Source: Halopelagius longus (GTDB lineage: Archaea > Halobacteriota > Halobacteria > Halobacteriales > Haloferacaceae). From it: a stretch of DNA of 64,000 bases. Numbering within the stretch: the stretch's first letter is position 1; the number at the start of each line of letters is the position of its first letter. Where the stretch lies: positions 186,001 through 250,000 of the forward strand of contig NZ_FNKQ01000004.1 of NCBI RefSeq assembly GCF_900100875.1, given 5' to 3'. Shown piece by piece: positions 45,516 to 54,139 of this stretch. The notes beneath the pieces were generated by a model. That model was not told where the DNA came from and made no database searches. It saw nothing but the letters and a program-made list of their open reading frames with translations. The translations under genes were made by a program, and so were the position numbers.

Positions 45516-46364
45516 TCAGAATCGGTTCTCGCGGACGACCTCCGGGTCGACCGGCTTCTCGTCGAGGAAGACGTACGTCTCGTGGGACGAGTCGCTCAGT
45601 TGGAGGTCCAACGTCTCGACGGACCCCGAGAACAGGTACCGGTCCCCGAGCACGGTCGTCGCGCCGGCATCCGCCGGAAGCGGTCCCGTCGTGCCCGCGG
45701 CGGTGAACGTCCCGTCGTCGTTCTCCGTCGGCGCGTCGTCGTCGTCCGCCGAGAAGTTCCCGCCCTTCCGGTCGGGCGTCATCTCCGGTTCGACCTGCAG
45801 TTCGTACGACGTGGGGCCGTTCGCCGCTATCGTCACCGTGTGCAGGCTGGGGTCCGTCAACTGCATGCGGTTCAGTTCCTCTGGTGTTACGAGCGTCTCG
45901 TCGATGTAGACGTTCGCCTCGTAGTCGGGGTGCGCATCGAGGGTGAGGTGGACGTAGTAATCGACGAGAAACCGGTCGCCGTGGAACGCTGTCCCGCCCG
46001 CGTTCTCCAACGTCGGCCCCGTCTCGTCTTTCACCGTGTAGACGCTGGGACTGTTCTCGACGTAGTGCGGTTCGTCGTCCTCGTCGGCGGAGAAGTCGCC
46101 GTGCTCCGTGTCCGCCTCCATCGTCCCGTCGACGGTGAACTCGTACTCCAACGGCCCGTTCGCCGTTATCATCAGCGAGTGCAGGTCGTCGGACTGGGCG
46201 TCCGTCCGCGACGACGCCGCGGCGGTTCCCCACGGAAGCGTCACCGCGCCGAGTCCGGCGACGGCCGTCTTTATCGCCGTCCGCCGGTCGAACACGACTC
46301 CCGACGAGTCGCCGTGCGGGTTCGCGCTGTCCTCCGCAGCCGTCCGAAGGTCGTCGCGTGTCAT
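45516..46364 (-). CDS. Tat-exported protein with two repeated domains (paralogue)
   Basis: 282 residues. Tat signal FDRRTAIKTAVAGLG. Two copies of the same unit as in the gene at 44507: first copy ITANGPLEYEFTVDGTMEAD with FSADEDDEP and TGPTLENAGGTAF; second copy IAANGPTSYELQVEPEM with FSADDDDAP and TGPLPADAGATTVLGDRY. It ends VDPEVVRENRF, close to VSPSTVRNNSF in the neighbour. It lies 175 bases before the paralogue on the same strand, a clear tandem duplication. A TATA-like gttatatg lies about 30 bases upstream of the ATG. Confidence 0.8.
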   Translation of the reverse strand: MTRDDLRTAAEDSANPHGDSSGVVFDRRTAIKTAVAGLGAVTLPWGTAAASSRTDAQSDDLHSLMITANGPLEYEFTVDGTMEADTEHGDFSADEDDEPHYVENSPSVYTVKDETGPTLENAGGTAFHGDRFLVDYYVHLTLDAHPDYEANVYIDETLVTPEELNRMQLTDPSLHTVTIAANGPTSYELQVEPEMTPDRKGGNFSADDDDAPTENDDGTFTAAGTTGPLPADAGATTVLGDRYLFSGSVETLDLQLSDSSHETYVFLDEKPVDPEVVRENRF

Positions 46365-47022
46365 TGGTCCGCCATAGCTAACAGCCTCTGGACATATAAC
46401 GCTGTACGGCAGTCCCAGTCCGGCCGAAGTGACGGTCCCGACCTGCAGGCATTCGAAAGTTAAAACAACCGTCGAGACGTACCCACACCTACCGATCCGT
46501 GGCCTCGCTATCCGACCGAGGCCCCGTCCTGCGATTCTCCCTCCTGCTCCCTCCAGAAATATACTGCGCGTGATATTTATCGCGTCCGCCGCGTTCGCAG
46601 GCTACGACGGCCGACCGATTCCGACTCGCCCGCGGACTCGGTCCGGGGGAGCGTCGGCCGCCGCTTACAACTGCGCGACCAGTCGGCCGAACCCCCGGTC
46701 GTCGCCGTCCGAGGTGCGTTCGACGACGAACAGTCGGCACCGGGCCTCGGGGCCGTCCTTACTAATCCCGCGAGCGACGAATGTGTCCCTTAACTCCACT
46801 TTAACGCAGGATTGAGTGTCCGTCCCGCCGAGTCGCCAGCGCGGGCCGCCGCGGGACGCGGTCGAAGCGAGAACTGGCCGTCTTCGGCGGAGAAGCCTCG
46901 GAGATCTCGAACAGCGCTCGGCTGTGCGCGAGAGGCCCTCCAATATTTCAGGGTTAATAGGTCTTATGCACTCTATTTCGCACGAAAGCACTTATTCCGC
47001 CCGCGGTAATGCTCTCGAAAGG
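46365..47022. other. Non-coding stretch; possible 44-residue ORF on the minus strand
   Basis: No gene is firmly supported. A minus-strand GTG-started frame ending at 46665 reads VELRDTFVARGISKDGPEAR and then about 24 more residues. It is weakly gene-like with GC-rich third positions, but has no family I know. AT-rich elements at 46945-46970 probably serve the glycosyltransferase gene. Confidence 0.4.
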
Positions 47023-47952
47023 ATGGACAGAACGGCCGCGACGGGCGAGGCGAGTCGAACGGTACCCGAAGAGACCGGGCGGACAGACGCGCTGATAGTG
47101 ATTCCGGCGTACAACGAGGCGGCGACCATCGGGAGCGTGGTACTGGAGGCGCGGACCGTCGCGGAGGAAGTTCTCGTGGTGGACGACGGGAGCACGGACG
47201 CGACGGCAGAACTCGCCGCGGCGGCGGGCGCGCGCGTCATCCGACACGACACCAACCGGGGGAAGGGGACGGCCATCGAGAACGCCTTCGAGTACGCCCG
47301 CGAGAACGACTGGCAGTATCTCGTCCTCTTGGACGGCGACTGGCAACACCGGCCGAAGGAGGCCGACGCGTTGCTCACGGCGTGCGCGGAGGGGCCCGCC
47401 AACATCGTCATCGGGAGTCGGTACCTCGACGGGAATCGAGGCGAGACGGCCCTGTACCGCCGCGTCGGCCAGCGAGTCCTCGACGGCATCACCGAAGCGA
47501 ACACGGGGTACTCCGTCACCGACTCCCAGTCTGGCTTTCGCGCGTTCGACCGAACCGCAATCGAGACGGTGGCGGTGACCGACGCCGGATTCGGCGTCGA
47601 ATCTCAGATGCTCGAGTCGGCCAGCGAACGCGGCCTGACGGTCGACGAAGTGCCGATATCCGTCAACTACGACGTTCCCGACCCGAACACGTCGAACCCC
47701 GTCCGTCACGGCTTCTCCGTCGCGGTGCGACTCCTCCGGACGGGCGGCATCCGCTACCCCCGGTTCTTCCTCGGCGCGCCCGGTGCGCTACTGGCGGTAG
47801 TCGGGTTCGTCGGCGTCTGGTGGACCGTCACCGCCGAGGCGACGTGGACGCTCTCGCTTCTCGTCGGACTCCTCCTCAGTTCGCTCCTCTGTCTCTGCGG
47901 CGTCGTCCTGACGACGATGTCCGTGCGGACGACGCGCGCCGGACGACACTGA
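47023..47952 (+). CDS. Membrane-anchored family 2 glycosyltransferase (dolichol-phosphate sugar transferase-like)
   Basis: 309 residues. The GT2 domain begins DALIVIPAYNEAATIGSVV, then VVDDGSTDAT and the DxD-type LLDGDWQH with GSRY downstream. From about residue 240 two hydrophobic helices (GAPGALLAVVGFVGVWWTV and TLSLLVGLLLSSLLCLCGVVL) anchor it. This layout matches DPM1/AglJ-like enzymes that charge dolichol phosphate for N-glycosylation, or a related lipid-linked sugar. The long frame to 46816 is open, but the ATG at 47023 fits the family start. Confidence 0.88.
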   Translation: MDRTAATGEASRTVPEETGRTDALIVIPAYNEAATIGSVVLEARTVAEEVLVVDDGSTDATAELAAAAGARVIRHDTNRGKGTAIENAFEYARENDWQYLVLLDGDWQHRPKEADALLTACAEGPANIVIGSRYLDGNRGETALYRRVGQRVLDGITEANTGYSVTDSQSGFRAFDRTAIETVAVTDAGFGVESQMLESASERGLTVDEVPISVNYDVPDPNTSNPVRHGFSVAVRLLRTGGIRYPRFFLGAPGALLAVVGFVGVWWTVTAEATWTLSLLVGLLLSSLLCLCGVVLTTMSVRTTRAGRH

Positions 47953-48008
47953 CCCGCCCTCGCGGGAGAGACGAAGCACATTTCCGGGCGGCGCGAGGGG
48001 AGTTCGGT

Positions 48009-48428
48009 ATGTCCGACCTTCGCGCGCACCACACCGGCATCACCGTCGACGACCTCGACCGCTCCGTGGAGTTCTACGGCGACGTGCTCGGGTTCGACGT
48101 CCTCGACCGCTTCACCGTCTCGGGCGACGCCTTCGCCACCGCCGTCGGCGTGGACGGTGCGACGGGACGGTTCGCTCACTTGGACGCCGACGGTTCCCGA
48201 GTCGAACTCGTCGAGTACGACCCCGCCGGGGAGGACGTTCCGACCGATGAGGTTAACCACTCCGGCGCGAAGCACCTCGGTTTCGCCGTCGAGGACGTCG
48301 ACGCGTTCTACGAGTCGCTTCCCGACGGGGTGGAGACGCTGAGCGAACCGCAGACGACCGAAAGCGGGTCGCGCATCTGCTTTCTCCGCGACCCCGAATC
48401 GAACCTCGTCGAGATAATCGAAGCCTAA
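48009..48428 (+). CDS. Glyoxalase/VOC superfamily protein
   Basis: 139 residues with two beta-alpha-beta-beta-beta modules. The first begins AHHTGITVDDLDRSVEFYGDVLG and the second KHLGFAVEDVDAFYESL. Metal ligand candidates are a His in HHTGI, Glu in VELVEYD, His in KHLGF and Glu in NLVEIIE, as in lactoylglutathione lyase or methylmalonyl-CoA epimerase relatives. Substrate unknown. It lies 56 bases before the E1-alpha gene on the same strand. Confidence 0.85.
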   Translation: MSDLRAHHTGITVDDLDRSVEFYGDVLGFDVLDRFTVSGDAFATAVGVDGATGRFAHLDADGSRVELVEYDPAGEDVPTDEVNHSGAKHLGFAVEDVDAFYESLPDGVETLSEPQTTESGSRICFLRDPESNLVEIIEA

Positions 48429-48483
48429 GCGCCGTCGGAACCGACCGGGCACTTCTTGTCGTCCCTCCGCGAACGGAGGAGAG

Positions 48484-49602
48484 ATGGCATCGACGGACGA
48501 CCTCTTCTCGCGCGACCCCGACGACCGGGTGCGGGTGCTGGACGCCGAGGGGAACGTAGTCGCGCCCGAACTCGTGCCCGAACTGGACGACGAGACGTTC
48601 GTGGCGATGTACCGCGACATGCGCTTCTGTCGCCGGTTCGACGAGCGGATGATAAGCCTCCAACGGCAGGGGCGGATGGGGACGTACTCCTCGCTGGCGG
48701 GGCAGGAGGGCTCTCAGATCGGTTCCACCTACGCGCTCGCCCCCGAGGACGTAATCGCCTACCAGTACCGCGAACACGGCGCCGTGGTCGCGCGCGGATT
48801 CCCGTGGGAGTACCTCCTCTACTGGGCGGGACACGAACGCGGCAACGCCGAACTCGCCGACATCGACGTCTTCCCCCTCAACATCACCATCGCCGACCAC
48901 CTGCCGCACGTCGTCGGGATGGCGATGGCGACGAAACTCCGCGACGAAGACCGGGTGGCGGTGGCGCACTTCGGCGACGGCGCGACGTCGGAGGGCGACT
49001 TCCACGAAGCGCTCAACTTCGCGGGCGTGTACGACGTCCCCGCCCTGTTCGTCTGCAACAACAACCAGTGGGCCATCTCCACGCCCCGGGAGCGTCAGAC
49101 GGCGAGTCGGACGTTCGCGCAGAAGGCGCGCGCCTACGGGTTCGAGGGGATTCAGGTCGACGGGATGGACCCGCTTGCGACGTACGTCGTGACGCGGGCG
49201 GCCCGCGAGAAGGCGCGGTCGGAGGCGGGCGAACGTCCGCGCCCGACGCTCATCGAGGCGGTCCAGTACCGCTACGGCGCGCACACGACGGCGGACGACC
49301 CCTCGGCGTACCGCGACGAGGATGAAGTCGAGGAGTGGCGGCGGAAGGACCCCCTCGACCGCTTCGAGTCGTTCCTGCGCGAGACGGGCCGCCTCACCGA
49401 CGAACGCGTCGCGGCGATAGACGAGGAGATAGAGGAGACGTTGGCGGACGCCGTCGAACGCTTTGAGGCCCACGAGGCGGACCCCGAGGAGATGTTCGAG
49501 TACGCATACGAGGGCGAGACGCCGACGATTCGGGAACAGCGAGAGCGGTTCCGCGAACTCCGCGACCGGTACGGCGACGAGGCGTTCCTGCGGGACGAGT
49601 AG
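48484..49602 (+). CDS. Pyruvate/2-oxoacid dehydrogenase E1 component alpha subunit (stand-alone)
   Basis: 372 residues of the thiamine-diphosphate E1-alpha family. It carries YQYREHGAVVARG, the TPP/Mg motif GDGATSEGDFHEALNFAG ending NNNQWAIS (around residues 162-200) and the phosphorylation-loop equivalent RYGAHTTADDPSAYR. No E1-beta, E2 or E3 gene is adjacent. The next gene is an F420 oxidoreductase. So the partner must be encoded elsewhere, or this E1-alpha has another role. The substrate (pyruvate, branched-chain acid or acetoin) is not determined. Confidence 0.87.
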   Translation: MASTDDLFSRDPDDRVRVLDAEGNVVAPELVPELDDETFVAMYRDMRFCRRFDERMISLQRQGRMGTYSSLAGQEGSQIGSTYALAPEDVIAYQYREHGAVVARGFPWEYLLYWAGHERGNAELADIDVFPLNITIADHLPHVVGMAMATKLRDEDRVAVAHFGDGATSEGDFHEALNFAGVYDVPALFVCNNNQWAISTPRERQTASRTFAQKARAYGFEGIQVDGMDPLATYVVTRAAREKARSEAGERPRPTLIEAVQYRYGAHTTADDPSAYRDEDEVEEWRRKDPLDRFESFLRETGRLTDERVAAIDEEIEETLADAVERFEAHEADPEEMFEYAYEGETPTIREQRERFRELRDRYGDEAFLRDE

Positions 49603-49742
49603 CCGAGGCGGGCAGCGATTCGGTTCGCGCGGTCGGTTCTATCGAGGGCCGGACTGCCGTCCATAGGCAAGCAGTGGACTTAGTGACATAACAGGCCGAG
49701 TGCTTCGAAAGGTCGGCACCAGACCGACCGCTTCGACCTCTC

Positions 49743-50699
49743 ATGACCGAAATCGGCTACACCTTGTCGAGCGAGGAGCACAGTCCCACCGACCTCGTAG
49801 AGCACGCAAAGCGCGCTGAGGAGGTCGGCTTCGACTTCCTCTCCATCTCTGACCACTACCACCCGTGGATAGACGCCCAAGGGAACGCGCCGTTCGCGTG
49901 GACGGCCCTCGGCGGCGTCGCGGAGGGGACCGACGACATCGACGTCGGCGTCGGCGTCACCCCGCCGATACTCCGCTATCACCCGGCGCTGTACGCGCAG
50001 ATGGCCGCGACGACGGCGGCGATGTTCGACGGGCGGCAGTTCTTCGCGGGCGTCGGGACGGGGGAGAACCTCAACGAACACATCTACGGCGACCGTTGGC
50101 CGGAACACGAGGTCAGACTGGAGATGCTCGAAGAGGCCGTCGACGTCGTCCGGAAACTGTGGACGGGCGAACGGGTCAGTCACCACGGGAAGCACTACAC
50201 CGTCGAGAACGCGCGACTGTACACGCTCCCCGACGAGCAACCGCCCATCTGCGTGTCGGCGTACGGGGAGCACGCCGCGAAATCGGCGGCCGAAATCGGC
50301 GACGGCTTCTGGTCGGTCGGACCGCAGGACGTAATCGAGACGTGGGAGGAACACGGCGGCGAGGGGCCGCGACTCTGCCAACTCCACGCTTGCGTCGCCG
50401 AGACCGAAGAGGAAGGTATCTCCACCGCCCACGAGAAGTGGCGCAACTCGGGACTGCCGGGCGAACTGAGCGCGATTCTTCCGACGCCGACGCACTTCGA
50501 GCAAGCGACGCAGATGGTCTCCGAGGAGGACATCGCGGAGGGCAGCATCATGACCGGCCCCGACGCCCAACAGCACATCGACAGCATCCAAGAGGCTCTC
50601 GACGCGGGCTACGACCACGTCTACATCCATCAGATCGGCGACGACCAAGAGGCGGTGTTCGACCTCTACGAGGAGGAAGTCCTCCCGTCGTTCTCGTAA
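49743..50699 (+). CDS. F420-dependent LLM-class oxidoreductase (TIGR03557-like)
   Basis: 318 residues of the luciferase-like TIM barrel. It starts EIGYTLSSEEHSPTDLVEHA, with LSISDHYHPW, VGVGVTPPILRYHP, FFAGVGTGENLNEH and GDGFWSVGP. This is the F420-linked glucose-6-phosphate dehydrogenase-like branch. It should transfer hydride from coenzyme F420H2 or to F420. The substrate is unknown. Confidence 0.88.
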   Translation: MTEIGYTLSSEEHSPTDLVEHAKRAEEVGFDFLSISDHYHPWIDAQGNAPFAWTALGGVAEGTDDIDVGVGVTPPILRYHPALYAQMAATTAAMFDGRQFFAGVGTGENLNEHIYGDRWPEHEVRLEMLEEAVDVVRKLWTGERVSHHGKHYTVENARLYTLPDEQPPICVSAYGEHAAKSAAEIGDGFWSVGPQDVIETWEEHGGEGPRLCQLHACVAETEEEGISTAHEKWRNSGLPGELSAILPTPTHFEQATQMVSEEDIAEGSIMTGPDAQQHIDSIQEALDAGYDHVYIHQIGDDQEAVFDLYEEEVLPSFS

Positions 50700-50763
50700 G
50701 TAGAGGTGACATTCTGCATCACCTGCCAGATAGTATATATTATATCCTTTTAATTGAAAGAAC

Positions 50764-51057
50764 ATGACCGACCAACTGTTCGACCTGACCGGGTTCCAGC
50801 GCGACACGCTCACCGTGATCGCGGGCCTCGAGGAGCCCTCGGGCCAAGAGGTAAAGCAAGAACTCGAGAAGAAACACGACGACATCAACCACGGCCGACT
50901 CTACCCGAACCTCGACGCCCTCGTCGAGGAGGAGTACGTCGAGAAAGGACAGATAGACCGGCGGACGAACTACTACGAGTTGACCGAAAAGGGAGAGGTG
51001 GCCCTCGTAAACCGCCGGGAGTGGGAGAACTCGGTAGTGCCGCCCCTCGGCGAGTAA
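50764..51057 (+). CDS. PadR-family winged-helix regulator
   Basis: 97 residues: FQRDTLTVIAGLEEPSGQEV then LYPNLDALVEEEYVEKG and NYYELTEKG, the typical PadR wing. It is a small dimeric DNA-binding protein with no ligand domain. A strong TATA stretch (atagtatatattatatcc, about 50731-50748) lies upstream. The stop is followed by a long non-coding gap. Confidence 0.88.
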   Translation: MTDQLFDLTGFQRDTLTVIAGLEEPSGQEVKQELEKKHDDINHGRLYPNLDALVEEEYVEKGQIDRRTNYYELTEKGEVALVNRREWENSVVPPLGE

Positions 51058-51727
51058 CCGGCCGAAGCCGTCGTTCGAGACGGCGGTGTCTTCGTCGGAG
51101 CGCCGGGTAGAATCCGGAAGCGGCGTCGTCCCTTCACTCCGGTCGAGTAGCCGTGTCTTCGGGGGAGAGTTGCCGTCCGCTCCGACCGTTCGTCGAACCG
51201 ACCGGGCAGAGTCACACCGCGGCCGTCCCGGTTCGGCGAAATCCTCACTCGCCTCGGTAGCGCACTCCTGAGTGCCGACGCTCCTGTCTTTCGTCCGAGC
51301 ACCGTCGAACTCGCCCTCGCCGACGGCGCCGGTCGCCGCCCTCGCCGGTATCGCGGTTGAACCGGGACCGTCGCTCCGACTCTCGCCGGAGACGGTCCAC
51401 CTCTCCCTCCATCTCCACATCCGATGATTTCGCACATGTCTTCTGATCACCCGATACTAATTCAGAACTCGACATTTTTAGAATCCGCTAATAGAATTAT
51501 TGAATTGGCGTGTATACCGATAACGAGGAATGAATCGGAATTCAGACCTCGAACTACCTATCGTTACGAATCTATTCCGACAGGATGCTTACACCCATTG
51601 TGAGAGGTTAAACTGTGTGTTTGTCTCCTTACTCCCCCGTATAGTAAAATAATGGCTACCGGACGCACGGATCGCGCGGCGACGAACTCGACGAACCGGT
51701 CGGAAAGATGGAAGGGGGTTTGTCGTC
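51058..51727. other. 670-base non-coding stretch
   Basis: No gene is seen. The left part is GC-rich. The right part (51440-51655) is AT-rich with stretches such as atttttagaatccgctaatagaattattgaatt, unlike the surrounding DNA. It could be decayed or foreign DNA. Confidence 0.5.
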
Positions 51728-53815
51728 TTACACGTCCACCTCGAACGTCGCCCGGATGTCGCGCGATGAGCGACCGACGAGGACGGCGTTCGTCCCCTCC
51801 GGGACCGTCCACCCGTCGTCCTCGTCGTAGTACGCGAAGTCCTCGCGGGCCAGCGAGACGCCCACCGTCGCCGAGGCTCCGGGTTCGAGCGTCACGCTCT
51901 CGAAGCCGACGAGTTCGCGGTCGGGGACGGCGACCGGCGCCGCCGATGTCCGAGCGTAGGCTTGAACGACTTCTTTGCCGGGTCGGTCGGCGACGTTGCG
52001 GACGTCGACCGCGAGTTCGAATCCGTCGTCGGTCTCGCTAATCGTCGCGTCGTCGTACTCGAACGTCGCGTACGAGTGGCCGTGTCCGAACGGGAACAGC
52101 GGTTCGATGTCCCGGTCGTCGAAGTAGCGGTAGCCGACGAAGACGCCCTCGTCGTAGTGGGCCTTCCCCTCTACCCCCGGGAAGGCCTCCTCGTCGGCCG
52201 TCGGATAGTCCTCGGCGGACCGGCCGAACGTAACGGGGAGCCGACCGCCCGGGTCCGCGTCGCCGAACAAGATGTCCGCGAGTGCGTCGCCGTCGGCCTG
52301 CCCGGGGTACCACGTTTCGAGGACGGCATCGACCGATTCGAGCCACGGCATCTCGACGGGACCGCTCGTCCGGAGGACGACGACCGTTCGCTCTGCGGCC
52401 TCGGCCACGGCCGATATCAACTCGTTCTGGTCGCCGGGGAGCGCCATGTGCGCTCTGTCTTTGAACTCCGTGGCGTCGTCTTGAGCGACGACGACGGCGC
52501 AGTCGGCGTCTTCGGCGGCCGTCACCGCGTCGTCGATGCTCGCCTCCGCGTCCCCGGTCGGTCCGCCCTCGTCGGCGAAGAAGGACGACTCGGCTATCGG
52601 CGGCACGCCGCGCTCGAACGAGAGGGACGCCGCTCGCTCTCGAAGTCCGTCGAGCGGACTGGTGTCGGTGAAGGGCGTCACCTCGGAGGAGCCGCCGCCG
52701 CCGAGTTTGGCGGCGTCTGCGTTCGGTCCGACGAGCGCGACGGAGTCCGAGTCGTCGAGCGGTAACGCGTCGTCGTTGGTCAGCAGGACCGTCCCCTCGA
52801 CGGCGACGTCTCGGGCCAACTCGCGGTGTTCGGACGTGTCGAGCGCACCCTCGCTCCCGTCGTCGTCGAACCGACCGATCGCTTCCAACACGCGCAGGAG
52901 TCGCGAAACCTTCTCGTCGAGAACCTCCTCCGGAACCTCTCCGGATTCGACCGCCTCTCGGAGCGGGTCCCCGAAGTACGCCGGGACGTCCGGCATGGGC
53001 GGCAACTCCCCGCCGTCGTCCGAGGGGTCTGCGTCTTCGACCGCCTCCTCCGGGAGGTACGCTTCGAGTTCGACTCCGGGCATCTCCAAGTCGAGGCCGG
53101 ACAGCGCCGCGTCGACGGTACTCCGCGTCCCCCACCAGTCGGAGACGACCAACCCGTCGAACCCCCACTCGCCCTTCAGCACGTCCGAGAGGAGGTACTC
53201 GTGGTCGCTCATGTGGACGCCGTTGACCCGGTTGTACGCGGTCATCACCGACAGGACGTCGGCCTCCTCGACCGCGGCGCGGAACGCCGGTAGGTACATC
53301 TCGCGTAACGCTCGTTCGCCGACCTCGGCGCTCACCTCGTAGCGGTTCGTCTCCTGGTTGTTCGCGACGTAGTGTTTGACCGTCGCCGCGACGCCCTCGG
53401 ACTGGATTCCCTCGATTGTCCCGACGCCCATCCGGGAGGTGAGGTGCGGGTCTTCGCTGTAGTACTCGAAGTTTCGACCGCCCCGAGGCGTCCGAACGAT
53501 GTTGACACCCGGGCCGAGAACGACGTCTTGGTCGTGTGCGGCCGCCTCCCGGCCGAGTGCGACCCCGAACGACCGAGCCAGTTCCGGGTTCCACGAGGAC
53601 GCGAGCGCGATGGACGAGGGGAACGCGGTCGCCTGCTCCCCCATCGCTCGCACGCCGAGCGGACCGTCGACCATCGTCAGCGGCGGGATGCCGACCCGTT
53701 CGTTGCCGGGGACGTAGCCCGTCGCCTTCCCGTCCGGGTCGAGCGTCCCGTGGACCAGTTCTATCTTCTCTTCCAGCGTGAGGCCGTCGACGAGTGAGCT
53801 GGCGTCGGTCTCCAT
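51728..53815 (-). CDS. Glycoside hydrolase family 3 (beta-glucosidase/beta-xylosidase type)
   Basis: 695 residues. The N-terminal barrel holds GPGVNIVRTPRGGRNFEYYSEDP, KHYVANNQE and the nucleophile Asp in GLVVSDWWGT (about residue 230). The C-terminal alpha/beta sandwich and a fibronectin-like domain (LVGFESVTLEPGASATVGV) follow. No signal peptide, so cytosolic. Members split xylo- or gluco-oligomers or alpha-L-arabinosides. The place near the pentose block suggests a xylosidase or arabinosidase role. A Shine-Dalgarno-like ggaggag lies about 9 bases before the ATG. Confidence 0.92.
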   Translation of the reverse strand: METDASSLVDGLTLEEKIELVHGTLDPDGKATGYVPGNERVGIPPLTMVDGPLGVRAMGEQATAFPSSIALASSWNPELARSFGVALGREAAAHDQDVVLGPGVNIVRTPRGGRNFEYYSEDPHLTSRMGVGTIEGIQSEGVAATVKHYVANNQETNRYEVSAEVGERALREMYLPAFRAAVEEADVLSVMTAYNRVNGVHMSDHEYLLSDVLKGEWGFDGLVVSDWWGTRSTVDAALSGLDLEMPGVELEAYLPEEAVEDADPSDDGGELPPMPDVPAYFGDPLREAVESGEVPEEVLDEKVSRLLRVLEAIGRFDDDGSEGALDTSEHRELARDVAVEGTVLLTNDDALPLDDSDSVALVGPNADAAKLGGGGSSEVTPFTDTSPLDGLRERAASLSFERGVPPIAESSFFADEGGPTGDAEASIDDAVTAAEDADCAVVVAQDDATEFKDRAHMALPGDQNELISAVAEAAERTVVVLRTSGPVEMPWLESVDAVLETWYPGQADGDALADILFGDADPGGRLPVTFGRSAEDYPTADEEAFPGVEGKAHYDEGVFVGYRYFDDRDIEPLFPFGHGHSYATFEYDDATISETDDGFELAVDVRNVADRPGKEVVQAYARTSAAPVAVPDRELVGFESVTLEPGASATVGVSLAREDFAYYDEDDGWTVPEGTNAVLVGRSSRDIRATFEVDV

Positions 53816-54139
53816 CTTACCGCTCCTCCGTGTACTGCATACGGCAGATGATAATCGAGTAAAAATGATAAGGGCGCGTCCTTCGGAGAGTATTGCTGAT
53901 TGGTCGACAGCTCGGACTCCCTGACTCTACGTTTACGCGACCTCGGAGGAATCGAGTACTGCGGAACGACCGGAAGTACTCGGACGGCGTCGATCCGGCA
54001 GTTCCCCGGACGCGACGAACCTAGAGCGGCGAAACCGGTCGAGAAATTACAGCGGTAGTCCTGTAACGGACCGTCCGATTCGGGAGTGCACTGGCGGCGG
54101 CGAGCGAGTGAACGACGGCGCTCAGACGGGGGCGGAGAC
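53816..54139. other. Non-coding stretch upstream of GH3
   Basis: It holds the GH3 promoter on the minus strand (AT-rich at 53855-53872) and otherwise no gene. The 3' end of the SLC13 gene borders it. Confidence 0.5.
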
